From Massilia sp. 9096 (lineage in GTDB: Bacteria; Pseudomonadota; Gammaproteobacteria; Burkholderiales; Burkholderiaceae_D), in NCBI RefSeq assembly GCF_000745265.1, contig NZ_JQNN01000001.1, positions 5,208,001 to 5,272,000 on the forward strand: 64,000 nucleotides of DNA, given 5' to 3'. Each line of letters begins with the position of its first letter. Positions within the stretch are counted from its first letter, which is position 1. Both the position numbers and the translations under genes were made by a program. This document shows, piece by piece, positions 51,278-59,595 of the stretch. The notes below the pieces were generated by a model. That model worked only from the letters and a program-made list of their open reading frames with translations. It searched no databases and was not told where the DNA came from.

Positions 51278-51689
51278 GATGCGCTCCAGCGTCGGCGTCG
51301 GCTGCGGCATGCGTCGTCGTGGGGACGGCATGCCCGCGCAGGTAAGCGACGTCGCTGCGCAGTTCGGCCAGCGTGTTTGAAAACAGCGATGATTGCGCCT
51401 TCATGCCGGCGCGCACTTTCATGAGGATCAGCGCGGCGCCCAGGCCGAACACGATCGCCACACCTGCCACGGCCTGCAGGCGGAAGCTGTCCCAGAACAG
51501 GACGATGACGAACAGGGCGACGAACAGCAGCGCGCTGCAGGCCAGGAACAGCGCCAGCAGCGTCCATGCGAGGGCGCCGAGCAGGCGCCGCGCGTCTTCC
51601 TGGAATTCGACCGCGGCCAGTTCGAGCCGCGTGCCGACCATGGCGACCACGGTTGCAGCAATGCGGCCCGCAGCCGCCAGGATAGCCAC
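51270..51689 (-). CDS. YqjE/phage-holin-family membrane protein
   Basis: 139 residues, two central membrane helices (about 36-66 and 72-94) and a charged C-terminus. RLELAAVEFQEDARRL is the family hallmark before the first helix. Starts with GTG one base beyond the stop of the YqjD-like gene. No lytic gene is nearby, so the holin name reflects fold only. Confidence 0.85.
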   Translation of the reverse strand: MAILAAAGRIAATVVAMVGTRLELAAVEFQEDARRLLGALAWTLLALFLACSALLFVALFVIVLFWDSFRLQAVAGVAIVFGLGAALILMKVRAGMKAQSSLFSNTLAELRSDVAYLRGHAVPTTTHAAADADAGAHHG

Positions 51690-52010
51690 TTACTTACGCG
51701 CGATCAGCAGGCCGATCACGACGCCGACCGCGGCGCCGATGCCGACTGCTTTCCACGGATTCTCGGTGACGAATTCGTCGGTGGCCTTGGCCGCGACCTT
51801 GGTCTTCTCGACCACGGCTTCCTGGCTGCGGACGATGTCGTCCTTGGCCTTGACCAGGGTGCGCTCGAACTTGGCCTTGGCGGCCTTGAATTCTTCGCCG
51901 GTCAGCGTGCCGCTGTTGCGCAGCCAGGATTCGGCGTCCTGGATGACGGTTTTCAGGTCGGACAGCAGCTGGTCGCGGGTGCCGCTCTGGGTCGGGATTT
52001 TTTCGATCAT
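51690..52010 (-). CDS. YqjD/ElaB-like (DUF883) membrane-anchored protein
   Basis: 106 residues. A long amphipathic helix (about 10-75) and a C-terminal membrane anchor (AVGIGAAVGVVIGLLIARK) with the family motif ENPWKAVGIGAAVG. E. coli YqjD and ElaB bind ribosomes at the membrane in stationary phase. AAAAGG lies in the 39-base gap from ubiA. First of the YqjD-YqjE-YqjK set. Confidence 0.9.
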   Translation of the reverse strand: MIEKIPTQSGTRDQLLSDLKTVIQDAESWLRNSGTLTGEEFKAAKAKFERTLVKAKDDIVRSQEAVVEKTKVAAKATDEFVTENPWKAVGIGAAVGVVIGLLIARK

Positions 52011-52049
52011 GATCAGAAACCTTTTAGTTAGTTATGTATTTTGACAATA

Positions 52050-52904
52050 TTATCTTAATGCATAGTCCAGCGCGACACCAATGAATAGTGCGGCCCCCAG
52101 CCAGTTGTTATGACGGAACGCAGCAAAGCAGCGCATGCGGTCGCGTCCGCGGATCAGGGTGTAGTGCCAGAGCGCCATGCCGGCCGCCACCGCGACGCCG
52201 GCCACGAACCACCAACGCAGCCCGAGCAGCCAGCCGCACGCCAGGTCGATGCCCAGCGCAGCCGCATAGCAGACCATCACGGCGAACACGTCGTAGCGGC
52301 CGAACGTGATGGCCGAGGTGCGCATGCCGATCTTGATGTCGTCGTCGCGGTCGACCATCGCATACTCCGTGTCGTAGGCGACCGCCCAGAACACGTTCGC
52401 CACCAGCAGCCACCAGGCCACGGCCGGCACGCGGTCCTGCACCGCCGCGAAAGCCATCGGGATGCCGAAGCCGAAGGCGATGCCGAGATAGGCCTGCGGA
52501 ATCGCGAAGAAGCGCTTGAAATAAGGGTAGCTGCCGGCCACGATCACGGCCACCACCGACAGCTGCTTGGTCAGGGCGTTCAGCGGTAGAATCAACAGGA
52601 AGGCGACGATCGCGAGCACCGCGGCGACCATGACGGCTTCCCAGCCCTTGATGCGGCCGCTGGTGATCGGACGGTCGACGGTGCGCTTGACGTGGCGGTC
52701 GAAGTCGCGGTCGGCGTAGTCGTTGATGGCGCAGCCGCTCGAGCGCATCAGCGCGGTGCCGAGCACGAAGATGACCACGATCGTCGGATCGGGATGGCCG
52801 CCGGACGCCATCCACAGCGCCCACAGCGTGGGCCACAGGAGCAGCAGGATGCCGATCGGCTTGTCGGCCCGGATCAGGCGGAAGTACAGCGCCAGCTTGT
52901 TCAT
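52050..52904 (-). CDS. ubiA: 4-hydroxybenzoate polyprenyltransferase
   Basis: 284 residues, about nine spans. Attaches the polyprenyl chain to 4-hydroxybenzoate in ubiquinone synthesis at the inner membrane. Both aspartate-rich motifs are present: [19 protein letters not shown] and [20 protein letters not shown]. Length normal. Its own chain precursor comes from the MEP pathway genes at 28-31 kb. Divergent from the small exported protein gene; the YqjD-type operon follows closely. Confidence 0.96.
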   Translation of the reverse strand: MNKLALYFRLIRADKPIGILLLLWPTLWALWMASGGHPDPTIVVIFVLGTALMRSSGCAINDYADRDFDRHVKRTVDRPITSGRIKGWEAVMVAAVLAIVAFLLILPLNALTKQLSVVAVIVAGSYPYFKRFFAIPQAYLGIAFGFGIPMAFAAVQDRVPAVAWWLLVANVFWAVAYDTEYAMVDRDDDIKIGMRTSAITFGRYDVFAVMVCYAAALGIDLACGWLLGLRWWFVAGVAVAAGMALWHYTLIRGRDRMRCFAAFRHNNWLGAALFIGVALDYALR

Positions 52905-53042
52905 GGTGTCTCGGTTGAATTAGTTGAAAACTTGCAAAAACAGGATTCTAGCCTGTTCATGGCGTACGATCGACCATGCACAAGGTATGACGGACTCGGC
53001 GCGGCTAGGATGCGGGCTTTACGACATAGACGGGAGACATTC

Positions 53043-53513
53043 ATGCAGTTTGCGAGAATCGCAGTCGCGGCGGCCATCGGCATCGGCTGTTGCAGTGCGG
53101 CGTCTGCCGCCCAGCGCGACGATGCCCGCTGGGTCGAGGCGCAATCGCTGCGCGAGCTGCCGGCCGGGGTGCAGGTGCTGCTGGGCGCCGGCCTGGCGCC
53201 GGACGAGGGCGGCATCGCCGACCGCGACGGCCGCTTCAACCCCAGCGACATCATGATCGACGGCGTGCCAGGGCGCCGCTTCGCGCTCGGTGTCCTCAAA
53301 GGCGACACGGCGCTGGTGGCGGTCGAGCAGGGCGGGCGCGGCTATTCGGTGCAGACGATGGAATTCAAGCAGGCCGGCTCGACCTGGGCGGCGTCGCGCT
53401 GCGTGTCGAGCGCCACGCTGCCGCAGCATGGCGCCGACCTGGTCGACACCCTGGCGCATCCGGCGCCGAACGTGACGGCCTGCATCGTGCCGGGCGCGCC
53501 TCCTGGCCGCTGA
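53043..53513 (+). CDS. Small exported protein of unknown function
   Basis: 156 residues, signal peptide (cleavage near ASA-AQ, residue 23) with two cysteines in the h-region. The mature part (DARWVEAQSLRELPAGVQVLLGAGLAPDEGGIADRDGRFNPSD...) has two further cysteines near the end that could pair. GGGAG precedes ATG 53043. The frame is open much further upstream, over ubiA, but that part is antisense shadow. Convergent with oxyR. Confidence 0.7.
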   Translation: MQFARIAVAAAIGIGCCSAASAAQRDDARWVEAQSLRELPAGVQVLLGAGLAPDEGGIADRDGRFNPSDIMIDGVPGRRFALGVLKGDTALVAVEQGGRGYSVQTMEFKQAGSTWAASRCVSSATLPQHGADLVDTLAHPAPNVTACIVPGAPPGR

Positions 53514-53539
53514 GACCGCCGCTAAACCGCTCGCCAGGT

Positions 53540-54490
53540 TCAGGCCGCGGCTTGCAGCTTGACCATGTCGACGCCCGGCAGCTTGCAGTCGGCCACGGCG
53601 TTCACCACCGCCTCGATGGCGGCGCGGCGCGTAAAACTCTTGCGCCAGACGATCACCACGCGGCGCGACGGCGCCGGTTCCTCGAACGGCACGAAGCGCA
53701 GCATGCCGTTCGGATCCTTCATGTCCGGCACCGAGGCGCGCGGCAGCACGGTCAGGCCGATGCCGCTGGCGACCATGTGGCGGATCGTTTCCAGCGACGA
53801 GCCCTCGAAGGTGCGCTGCATGCCGTTGCTGTTGTTGGCCGAGGACGAAAAGCGCGCCATCTCCGGACACACCTCGAGCACCTGGTCGCGGAAGCAGTGG
53901 CCGGCGCCCAGCAGCAGCATGTTCTCGGTTTTCAGGTCTTCGGCCGAGATGGCCTTGCGCCCGGCCCACGGATGGTTTTTCGGCATCGCCACCACGAAGG
54001 GTTCGTCGTACAGCGGCTGCACCGCCATGCCGTGTTCGGGCAAGGGCAGGGCCATGATCGCGGCATCGAGTTCGCCCTGGCGCAGCAGGTCGAGCAGCTT
54101 CACCGTGAAGTTTTCCTGCAGCAGCAAGGGCATCTGCGGCACGTTGTCGATCAGGTTTCTTACCAGCGGCGGCAGCAGGTAGGGGCCGATCGTGTAGATC
54201 ACGCCCAGGCGCAGCGGGCCGGCCAGCGGATCCTTGTTTTGCTTGGCCAGTTCCTTGATCGCCGCGGTCTGCTCCAGCACGCGCTCGGCCTGGGCGACGA
54301 TCTGCGCGCCCAATGGCGTGACCGAGACTTCCGAGCCGCCGCGCTCGAACAGCGTGACGCCCAGCTCGTCTTCGAGCTTCTTGATGGCCACCGACAGGGT
54401 TGGCTGGGCGACGAAGCACGCTTCGGCTGCGTGTCCGAAGTGTCTGGCGCGCGCGACGGCAACGATGTATTTCAGTTCTGTCAGAGTCAT
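53540..54490 (-). CDS. oxyR: OxyR, peroxide-sensing LysR-type regulator
   Basis: 316 residues. N-terminal winged helix (TLTELKYIVAVARARHFGHAAEACFVAQPTLSVAIKKLE) and a C-terminal sensor domain. With ATG 54490 as start, the redox pair falls at C199 and C208 (GAGHCFRDQVLEVCPE), the same numbers as in E. coli OxyR, which supports both identity and start. Disulfide formation by hydrogen peroxide turns it into an activator of catalase and peroxidase genes. No katG or ahpC is adjacent. Another in-frame ATG lies at 54496. Confidence 0.95.
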   Translation of the reverse strand: MTLTELKYIVAVARARHFGHAAEACFVAQPTLSVAIKKLEDELGVTLFERGGSEVSVTPLGAQIVAQAERVLEQTAAIKELAKQNKDPLAGPLRLGVIYTIGPYLLPPLVRNLIDNVPQMPLLLQENFTVKLLDLLRQGELDAAIMALPLPEHGMAVQPLYDEPFVVAMPKNHPWAGRKAISAEDLKTENMLLLGAGHCFRDQVLEVCPEMARFSSSANNSNGMQRTFEGSSLETIRHMVASGIGLTVLPRASVPDMKDPNGMLRFVPFEEPAPSRRVVIVWRKSFTRRAAIEAVVNAVADCKLPGVDMVKLQAAA

Positions 54491-54577
54491 GGGCATCGGG
54501 GTGGAAAGCGTGTTCTGGACGACACACTTTCCGTAAAGTTGAGCAAACAACCACTATTTTACCGTTAAACCTGCCGA

Positions 54578-54583
54578 TATAAT
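54578..54583 (+). promoter_or_regulatory. -10 element upstream of the second PilU-type gene
   Basis: TATAAT 58 bases before ATG 54642, between divergent oxyR and this gene. No clear -35 at 16-18 bases. Confidence 0.4.
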
Positions 54584-54641
54584 GGCCGGGCTGGAGATGT
54601 TGCCTCCGGTTAATATTTTGACTTCATAAATTGGAAGCCCC

Positions 54642-55829
54642 ATGTCCTCGACCTTCGGCCCGGCGGAAGCCCAGGCTTACATGCACAAGCTGCTGACCGT
54701 CATGCACCAGCAGGGCGGTTCTGACCTGTTCATCGCGTCGGATTTCCCACCCAGCATGAAGCACCAGGGTTCCATGAAGCCGCTGTCCAACCAGCGCCTG
54801 TCCGGCGAGGTCACGCGCGCGCTCGCGCTGGCCCTGATGAACGAGCGCCAGCGCGCCGAGTTCGAAGCCGAGATGGAGTGTAATTTCGCGATATCGCTGC
54901 CGGGCGTGTGCCGCTTCCGCGTCAACGTCTTCGTGCAGCAGCAAAGCGTCGGCATGGTGGTGCGTACCATCGCCTCCGAAATCCCGAGCTTCGAGAAACT
55001 CGACCTGCCCGACGTGTTGAAAGATGTCGTTATGACCAAGCGCGGCCTGGTGCTGGTCGTCGGCGGCACCGGTTCCGGCAAGTCGACCACGCTGGCGGCG
55101 ATGATCGACTACCGTAACAGCAACTCGGCCGGCCACATCATCACGGTCGAGGACCCGGTCGAGTACGTCCACAAGAACAAGAATTGCCTGGTGACGCACC
55201 GCGAAGTCGGCGTCGACACGCTGTCCTGGCACAACGCGCTGAAGAACACGCTGCGCCAGGCGCCGGACGTGATCCTGATCGGCGAGATCCGCGACACGGA
55301 AACGATGGAACACGCGATCGCATTCGCCGAGACCGGCCACCTGTGCCTGGGCACGCTGCACGCCAACAACGCCAACCAGACCATGGACCGGATCATCAAT
55401 TTCTTCCCGGAAGAGCGGCGCAACCAGCTGCTGATGGACCTGTCGTCGAACCTGCGCGCGATCGTCTCGCAGCGCCTGGTCCGCACCGAGGATGGCAAGG
55501 GCCGCAAGGCGGCGATCGAGATCCTGTTGAACACGCCGACCATCGGCGAGATGATCCTGAAAGGGAACTTCCAGAACATCAAGGAGATCATGGCCAAGTC
55601 GCGCGAACTGGGCATGTGCACCTTCGACCAGGCCTTGTTCGAGCTCTACAACAAGGGCTATATCGGCTACGACGAGGCGATCCGCAACGCCGACTCGGCC
55701 AACGGCCTGCGCCTGCAGATCAAGCTGTCGGGCGAGCGCAAGGGGCCGGGCGAGGGCGGCGCCGGCCGGCCGGCCGAGCTGTCGATGCTGATGGACGAGC
55801 CGCAAGCGGATGCGCCGGGGGCGAACTAA
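54642..55829 (+). CDS. Second PilU-like type IV pilus ATPase
   Basis: 395 residues, a paralogue of the PilU at 44401 with the same plan: SDLFIASDFPPSMKHQGSM, Walker A GGTGSGKSTTLA, VEDPVEYVHKNKN, Walker B ILIGEIRDTETMEHAI and His box GHLCLGTLHANNANQTMDRI. It is closer to PilU than to PilT (LRQAPDV, HANNANQ, C-terminal LRLQIKLSGERKG). It has a longer Gly/Pro/Ala-rich tail. It is followed by rfaE2 after 37 bases, not by pilus genes. It may retract under other conditions or serve another filament system. Confidence 0.9.
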   Translation: MSSTFGPAEAQAYMHKLLTVMHQQGGSDLFIASDFPPSMKHQGSMKPLSNQRLSGEVTRALALALMNERQRAEFEAEMECNFAISLPGVCRFRVNVFVQQQSVGMVVRTIASEIPSFEKLDLPDVLKDVVMTKRGLVLVVGGTGSGKSTTLAAMIDYRNSNSAGHIITVEDPVEYVHKNKNCLVTHREVGVDTLSWHNALKNTLRQAPDVILIGEIRDTETMEHAIAFAETGHLCLGTLHANNANQTMDRIINFFPEERRNQLLMDLSSNLRAIVSQRLVRTEDGKGRKAAIEILLNTPTIGEMILKGNFQNIKEIMAKSRELGMCTFDQALFELYNKGYIGYDEAIRNADSANGLRLQIKLSGERKGPGEGGAGRPAELSMLMDEPQADAPGAN

Positions 55830-55866
55830 GTTACACTCCGCGTTTTGATCGCCAGCGCTTCGTCTC

Positions 55867-56349
55867 ATGCCCAACTTCGAACAAAAACTCTGCACCCGCG
55901 CCACCTTGAAGGAACGCGTCGCGGCACTGCCCAAGCCGGTGGTGCTCACCAACGGCGTCTTCGACATCCTGCACCGCGGCCACGTGACCTACCTCGCGCA
56001 GGCGCGCGCGCTGGGCGCTTCGCTGGTGGTGGCCGTGAACACCGACGGCTCGGTCAAGCGCCTCGGCAAGGGCGACGACCGGCCCTTGAACACGATGCTT
56101 GACCGGATGGCCGTGCTGGCCGCGCTGGAATCGGTCAGCCTGGTGGTCGAATTCGACGAGGACACCGCCCTGGAAGTGGTGCAGGAAGCGCGCCCCGAGA
56201 TCTACGCCAAGGGCGGCGACTACGTGATGGACCAGATCCCGGAAGGCAAGGAAGTCATCGCCCAGGGCGGCAAGGCGGTCGCGATCGATTTCGCGCACGA
56301 CCGCTCGACCACCAAGCTGGTGGCCAGGATCAGGCAGTTCGGGGCCTGA
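55867..56349 (+). CDS. rfaE2: D-glycero-beta-D-manno-heptose 1-phosphate adenylyltransferase
   Basis: 160 residues, a stand-alone version of the C-terminal half of HldE. Makes ADP-heptose for the lipopolysaccharide inner core. Nucleotidyltransferase motifs: LTNGVFDILHRGHVTYL (HxGH), VVAVNTDGSVKRLGKG, and the RSTTK motif near the end. A TACACT hexamer at about 55832 could be a promoter. The 3' end overlaps the AraC-type gene on the other strand by 20 bases. Confidence 0.95.
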   Translation: MPNFEQKLCTRATLKERVAALPKPVVLTNGVFDILHRGHVTYLAQARALGASLVVAVNTDGSVKRLGKGDDRPLNTMLDRMAVLAALESVSLVVEFDEDTALEVVQEARPEIYAKGGDYVMDQIPEGKEVIAQGGKAVAIDFAHDRSTTKLVARIRQFGA

Positions 56350-57196
56350 GCCGCTCGTTGGCGCACACCATGCGCCGCCAGTCGCCCGGCGCGACGCCGA
56401 CGCTGCCCTTGAAGCGGCGGTTGAAGTGGCTCTGGTCGGCGAAGCCGCATTCGAGCGCGACCGCCGCCAGCGGGATGCCGGCGCGGATCAAGGCCTGGGC
56501 CCGCGCCACCCGCACCGCATTCAGGTAGACGTGCGGCGGGACGTGGAAGGCGGCGCTGAAGGCGCGGCTCAGGTGGGCGCGCGACAGGCCGGCCACCTCG
56601 GCGAGTTCGGCGCTGTTCAAGTCGCGCTGGGAATGGGCGTGGATGTAATCCTTGACCCTGTCCAGGCAGGCCGCATTTACGCGTCTTGGCGACCGCAGCG
56701 GGGCAGGGCGCTCGCCATGCCGCGTCAGCATGCCGGTCAATAGCGCGCGCATCGCCGCTTCGTTGCGCAAGGACTCGCGCGGCGCCGCGGCCAATTCGCG
56801 CGTCAGCCGGCCGAAAGCCGCCGCCATCCGGGCATCGGTGACGTGGGGCGCTGCGAAGTAGGGCTGTCCAGGCAGGCCGGCGTCGGCGTCCAGGCAATCG
56901 CGTACCAACGCCTGCGGCACATACCAGATCGCGTAGCGGAATCCTGCCGTCGTCCCTGGGCTGCCGTCGTGGTCTTCGTCGGGATTGAACAGCACCAGGT
57001 CGCCGGGACGGCTGTCATGGCGTGTGCCCTTGCAGTGAAAACGCTGGATGCCGTAGGTGGTCACGCCGACCGCGAAGCAGTCGTGGCTGTGGCGTTCGAA
57101 GGCGTGATCGGCGAAGCTGGCGGTCATCAGCGTCGTGCCGTGGCCGAGCGGCGTGAAGTCGGCCCGGTTGCGATCGGGAGCGGCGTGCTGGAACAT
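56330..57196 (-). CDS. AraC family transcriptional regulator with cupin sensor domain
   Basis: 288 residues. N-terminal AraC-type cupin (about 15-100: HGTTLMTASFADHAFERHSHDCFAVGVTTYG, PGDLVLFNPDEDHDG) and C-terminal double helix-turn-helix (about 185-285: VKDYIHAHSQRDLNSAELAEVAGLSRAHLSRAFSAAF...CGFADQSHFNRRFKGSVGVAPGDW). Ligand unknown. Divergent from a stand-alone cupin gene 68 bases away, which is a plausible target. ATG 57196 is six bases after a TACAAT hexamer, with no ribosome binding site. Confidence 0.92.
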   Translation of the reverse strand: MFQHAAPDRNRADFTPLGHGTTLMTASFADHAFERHSHDCFAVGVTTYGIQRFHCKGTRHDSRPGDLVLFNPDEDHDGSPGTTAGFRYAIWYVPQALVRDCLDADAGLPGQPYFAAPHVTDARMAAAFGRLTRELAAAPRESLRNEAAMRALLTGMLTRHGERPAPLRSPRRVNAACLDRVKDYIHAHSQRDLNSAELAEVAGLSRAHLSRAFSAAFHVPPHVYLNAVRVARAQALIRAGIPLAAVALECGFADQSHFNRRFKGSVGVAPGDWRRMVCANERLRPRTA

Positions 57197-57202
57197 GCAA
57201 CG

Positions 57203-57208
57203 ATTGTA
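57203..57208 (-). promoter_or_regulatory. -10 element adjacent to the AraC-type gene start
   Basis: TACAAT on the minus strand, then CGTTGC, then ATG 57196. The six-base gap leaves no room for a leader if used as a normal -10. Confidence 0.35.
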
Positions 57209-57264
57209 CAAGACGCCCCGCGGCGAAAACGTCAGCATGGCGTTTTCATTCCGAGGAACCCACC

Positions 57265-57621
57265 ATGACCCTTCCCGTCGATCTCGCCGCCAAACTGTCC
57301 ACCTTCGACGAGGCCTGGCAGCCGCGCACCGTCAGCCTGTTCAACGGCCATGACGTGATGGTCGCCAAGCTGCGCGGCGACTACCATTGGCACGTTCATC
57401 CGGACAGCGACGACTTTTTCCTGGTGTTGCAGGGCAGCCTGGAGATCGATCTCGAAGACGGCGCCACGGTCGCGCTCGCGCCCGGGCAGCTGTACGTGGT
57501 GCCCAAGGGCGTGCGCCATCGTCCACGCGCCAACGGCGAGGCGCACATCCTGCTGATCGAACCGACCGGCACGCCCAACAGCGGCGATCCGCTGACGGCG
57601 GCGCCGCGCCGGGTCATCTAG
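57265..57621 (+). CDS. Cupin domain-containing protein
   Basis: 118 residues, a single small beta-barrel. Metal-type ligands are in HWHVHPDSDDFFLVLQG and later VPKGVRHRPRANGE. Such proteins bind or convert small metabolites. GAGGAAC precedes the ATG. Divergent from the AraC-type regulator, which itself has a cupin sensor, so both may see the same ligand. Confidence 0.9.
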   Translation: MTLPVDLAAKLSTFDEAWQPRTVSLFNGHDVMVAKLRGDYHWHVHPDSDDFFLVLQGSLEIDLEDGATVALAPGQLYVVPKGVRHRPRANGEAHILLIEPTGTPNSGDPLTAAPRRVI

Positions 57622-57702
57622 GCGCGCATCGTCCTCGCCTGCGCCCGCCATCCGTGCGATCGTTTATAGTCGGGACAACTTCATCACATCTCGAGAACGC
57701 CA

Positions 57703-58263
57703 GTGCGAAGACTCGCCCTCATTGCCGGAACCTTTTTACTTGGCGTCGCCGCAGGCGAGGCGCTCGCGCGTGCGGGCGGCGAGGCCGAGCCGCTCGACAC
57801 CATCGCCGCGCTCGACGCGAAGCGCTACATGGGTACCTGGTACGAGATCGCCAAGTTCCCCAACGTCTTCCAGCGCAAATGTGCCGGCAACACGAGCGCC
57901 GGCTACAGCCTGCTCGAGGACGGGCGCGTGCGCGTGGTCAACCGCTGCCGCCGCGCCGATGGCGGCGAGGATGTCGCGGAGGGCGTGGCGCGCCAGATCG
58001 GCGGCGCGGCGTCGCCCAAGCTCGAAGTGCGCTTCGCGCCGGCCATCCTGTCCTTCATCCCGATGGTCTGGGGCGACTACTGGGTCATCGACCTGGACGA
58101 GAAGTATCAGCTCTCGGCGGTGAGCGAGCCGCGTCGCAAGTATCTGTGGATCCTGTCGCGCACGCGCCAGGTCGATCCGGCCGCCTACCAGGCCTTGCTC
58201 GGGCGGCTGGCGGCGCGCGGGTTCGACCTGTCCAGGCTCGAGCGCACGCCGCAGGACGAATAG
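57703..58263 (+). CDS. Bacterial lipocalin (Blc-like), without lipobox
   Basis: 186 residues. Eight-stranded barrel for hydrophobic ligands: GTWYEIAKFPNVFQRKC (G44, W46), GYSLLEDGRVRVVNRCR and MVWGDYWVIDLDEKYQLSAVSEPRRKYLWILSR. GTG start at 57703. The signal peptide (about 1-23) has no cysteine near its end, so unlike E. coli Blc this is probably a soluble periplasmic or secreted protein rather than an outer-membrane lipoprotein. Convergent with trmL, three bases apart. Confidence 0.92.
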   Translation: MRRLALIAGTFLLGVAAGEALARAGGEAEPLDTIAALDAKRYMGTWYEIAKFPNVFQRKCAGNTSAGYSLLEDGRVRVVNRCRRADGGEDVAEGVARQIGGAASPKLEVRFAPAILSFIPMVWGDYWVIDLDEKYQLSAVSEPRRKYLWILSRTRQVDPAAYQALLGRLAARGFDLSRLERTPQDE

Positions 58264-58266
58264 GCG

Positions 58267-58737
58267 TCAGGCTCCGCCCGCGTAGCCATTCTGGCGCCAG
58301 GCCTCGTACACCACCACCGCCACCGTGTTCGACAGGTTCAGGCTGCGGTTGCCCGGCATCATCGGCAGGCGGATGCGCTGGGCCGGCGGAAACGATTCGC
58401 GCAGGGTCGGATCGAGGCCGCGCGATTCGGCGCCAAACACGAATACATCGCCGGGACGGAACGCGGCATCGGCGAACGGCGACGAGCCGTGCGTGGTCAG
58501 CGCGAACATGCGCGTGGGGTCGGGTTGGGCCTGCGCCAAAAACGCGTCCCAGTTCTTGTGCACCTTCATGGTCGCGTAATCGTGGTAGTCGAGGCCGGCG
58601 CGGCGCATCTTGGCGTCGTCGAGCGGGAAGCCGAGCGGCTCGACCAGGTGCAGCTGGGCGCCGGTGTTGGCGCACAGGCGGATGATGTTGCCGGTGTTCG
58701 GCGGAATCTCGGGCTCGACCAGTACTACGTGAAACAC
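58267..58737 (-). CDS. trmL: tRNA (cytidine/uridine-34 2'-O) methyltransferase TrmL
   Basis: 156 residues, SPOUT class. Methylates the wobble base of tRNA-Leu. Motifs: FHVVLVEPEIPPNTGNIIRLCANTGAQLHLVEP, FGAESRGL, and the knot end RLPMMPGNRSLNLSNTVAVVVYEAW. GTG start at 58737 with AGAGGAG before it. The ComF-family gene stop lies 15 bases upstream, so they are cotranscribed. Confidence 0.95.
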   Translation of the reverse strand: MFHVVLVEPEIPPNTGNIIRLCANTGAQLHLVEPLGFPLDDAKMRRAGLDYHDYATMKVHKNWDAFLAQAQPDPTRMFALTTHGSSPFADAAFRPGDVFVFGAESRGLDPTLRESFPPAQRIRLPMMPGNRSLNLSNTVAVVVYEAWRQNGYAGGA

Positions 58738-58752
58738 ATTAACTCCTCTTGA

Positions 58753-59526
58753 TTAGATAGCTGTACTACGGGGCGGCGTGCGCGCGAACACCAGGTTGGT
58801 CACGCGTGCGGCGCCGAAGCGCTTGAACGTGGCCGCCAGCTCGCGCAGCGTGTGGCCGCTGGTCATCACGTCGTCGACCACCCCGACGTGACGCCCGGCG
58901 ACCCGGTCCGGGTCCGTCACCGCGAATGCACCGCGGATATTGCTTGCCCGCTCGCTCGGCGCCACGCCCGACTGCGCCTGCGTTTCGGTCGTGCGCGCCG
59001 CCAGCGTCGGGCACAGTTCGATGCCCAGCGCCTTCGACAAAGGCCGGGCAATTTCCAGCGCCTGATTAAAACCGCGCTCGACCAGCCGGGCCGGACCCAG
59101 CGGCACAGGGCACAGCAGGTCGGGCAGCGGCATGCCACGGCGCGCCAGCACGGCCTCGACCAGATTCTGCGCGAACCACGGCGCCAACGCCAGGCGCGAT
59201 GCGAATTTTAGCTGCAACACCAGCTGGTCGAGCGGCGCCGCGTAATCGACCGCGGCGATGGTGGCGTCGAACTCCGGCGGATAATCCCGGCAGGCGCCGC
59301 ACAGTGCCAGCCCCGGCGTCGGCGCCGGCCCGTCCAGCGCCAGGCCGAACAAGGGATTGGCGCAGCGCAGGCAGGACCGCGCGCGCGGACGCGCGTAGGC
59401 GGCCGCGCAGGGCGCGCAGACGACGCCATCGCAGCCCATGGCGCACAAGGCGCAATGGGATGGGAGCAAGTGCGCCAGCAGGGCAGACGCGGCGGCGCGC
59501 CAGCGGCGATACGGATGGTCGGGCAT
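58753..59526 (-). CDS. ComF family phosphoribosyltransferase-like protein
   Basis: 257 residues. N-terminal zinc-ribbon cysteines (CALC, CAPC, CLRC, CGAC) followed by a PRTase fold with the PRPP-type loop VGVVDDVMTSGHT. ComF-type proteins help DNA uptake in competent bacteria; the family has other unknown roles, and type IV pilus motor genes are in this window but far away. GGAGGAA precedes ATG 59526. Divergent from bioC, as in many betaproteobacteria. Confidence 0.92.
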   Translation of the reverse strand: MPDHPYRRWRAAASALLAHLLPSHCALCAMGCDGVVCAPCAAAYARPRARSCLRCANPLFGLALDGPAPTPGLALCGACRDYPPEFDATIAAVDYAAPLDQLVLQLKFASRLALAPWFAQNLVEAVLARRGMPLPDLLCPVPLGPARLVERGFNQALEIARPLSKALGIELCPTLAARTTETQAQSGVAPSERASNIRGAFAVTDPDRVAGRHVGVVDDVMTSGHTLRELAATFKRFGAARVTNLVFARTPPRSTAI

Positions 59527-59595
59527 GGTTCCTCCGGAAGCTTGTCCGCCCATCATGTACACTCGCGCCATTATCTCATTTGACCGCCGTCGATT

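Noticed and set aside
51270..51689. Phage holin as evidence of a prophage
   Set aside because: The name reflects the YqjE family fold. It sits in a YqjD/YqjE/YqjK housekeeping operon with no lysis, capsid or integrase genes.
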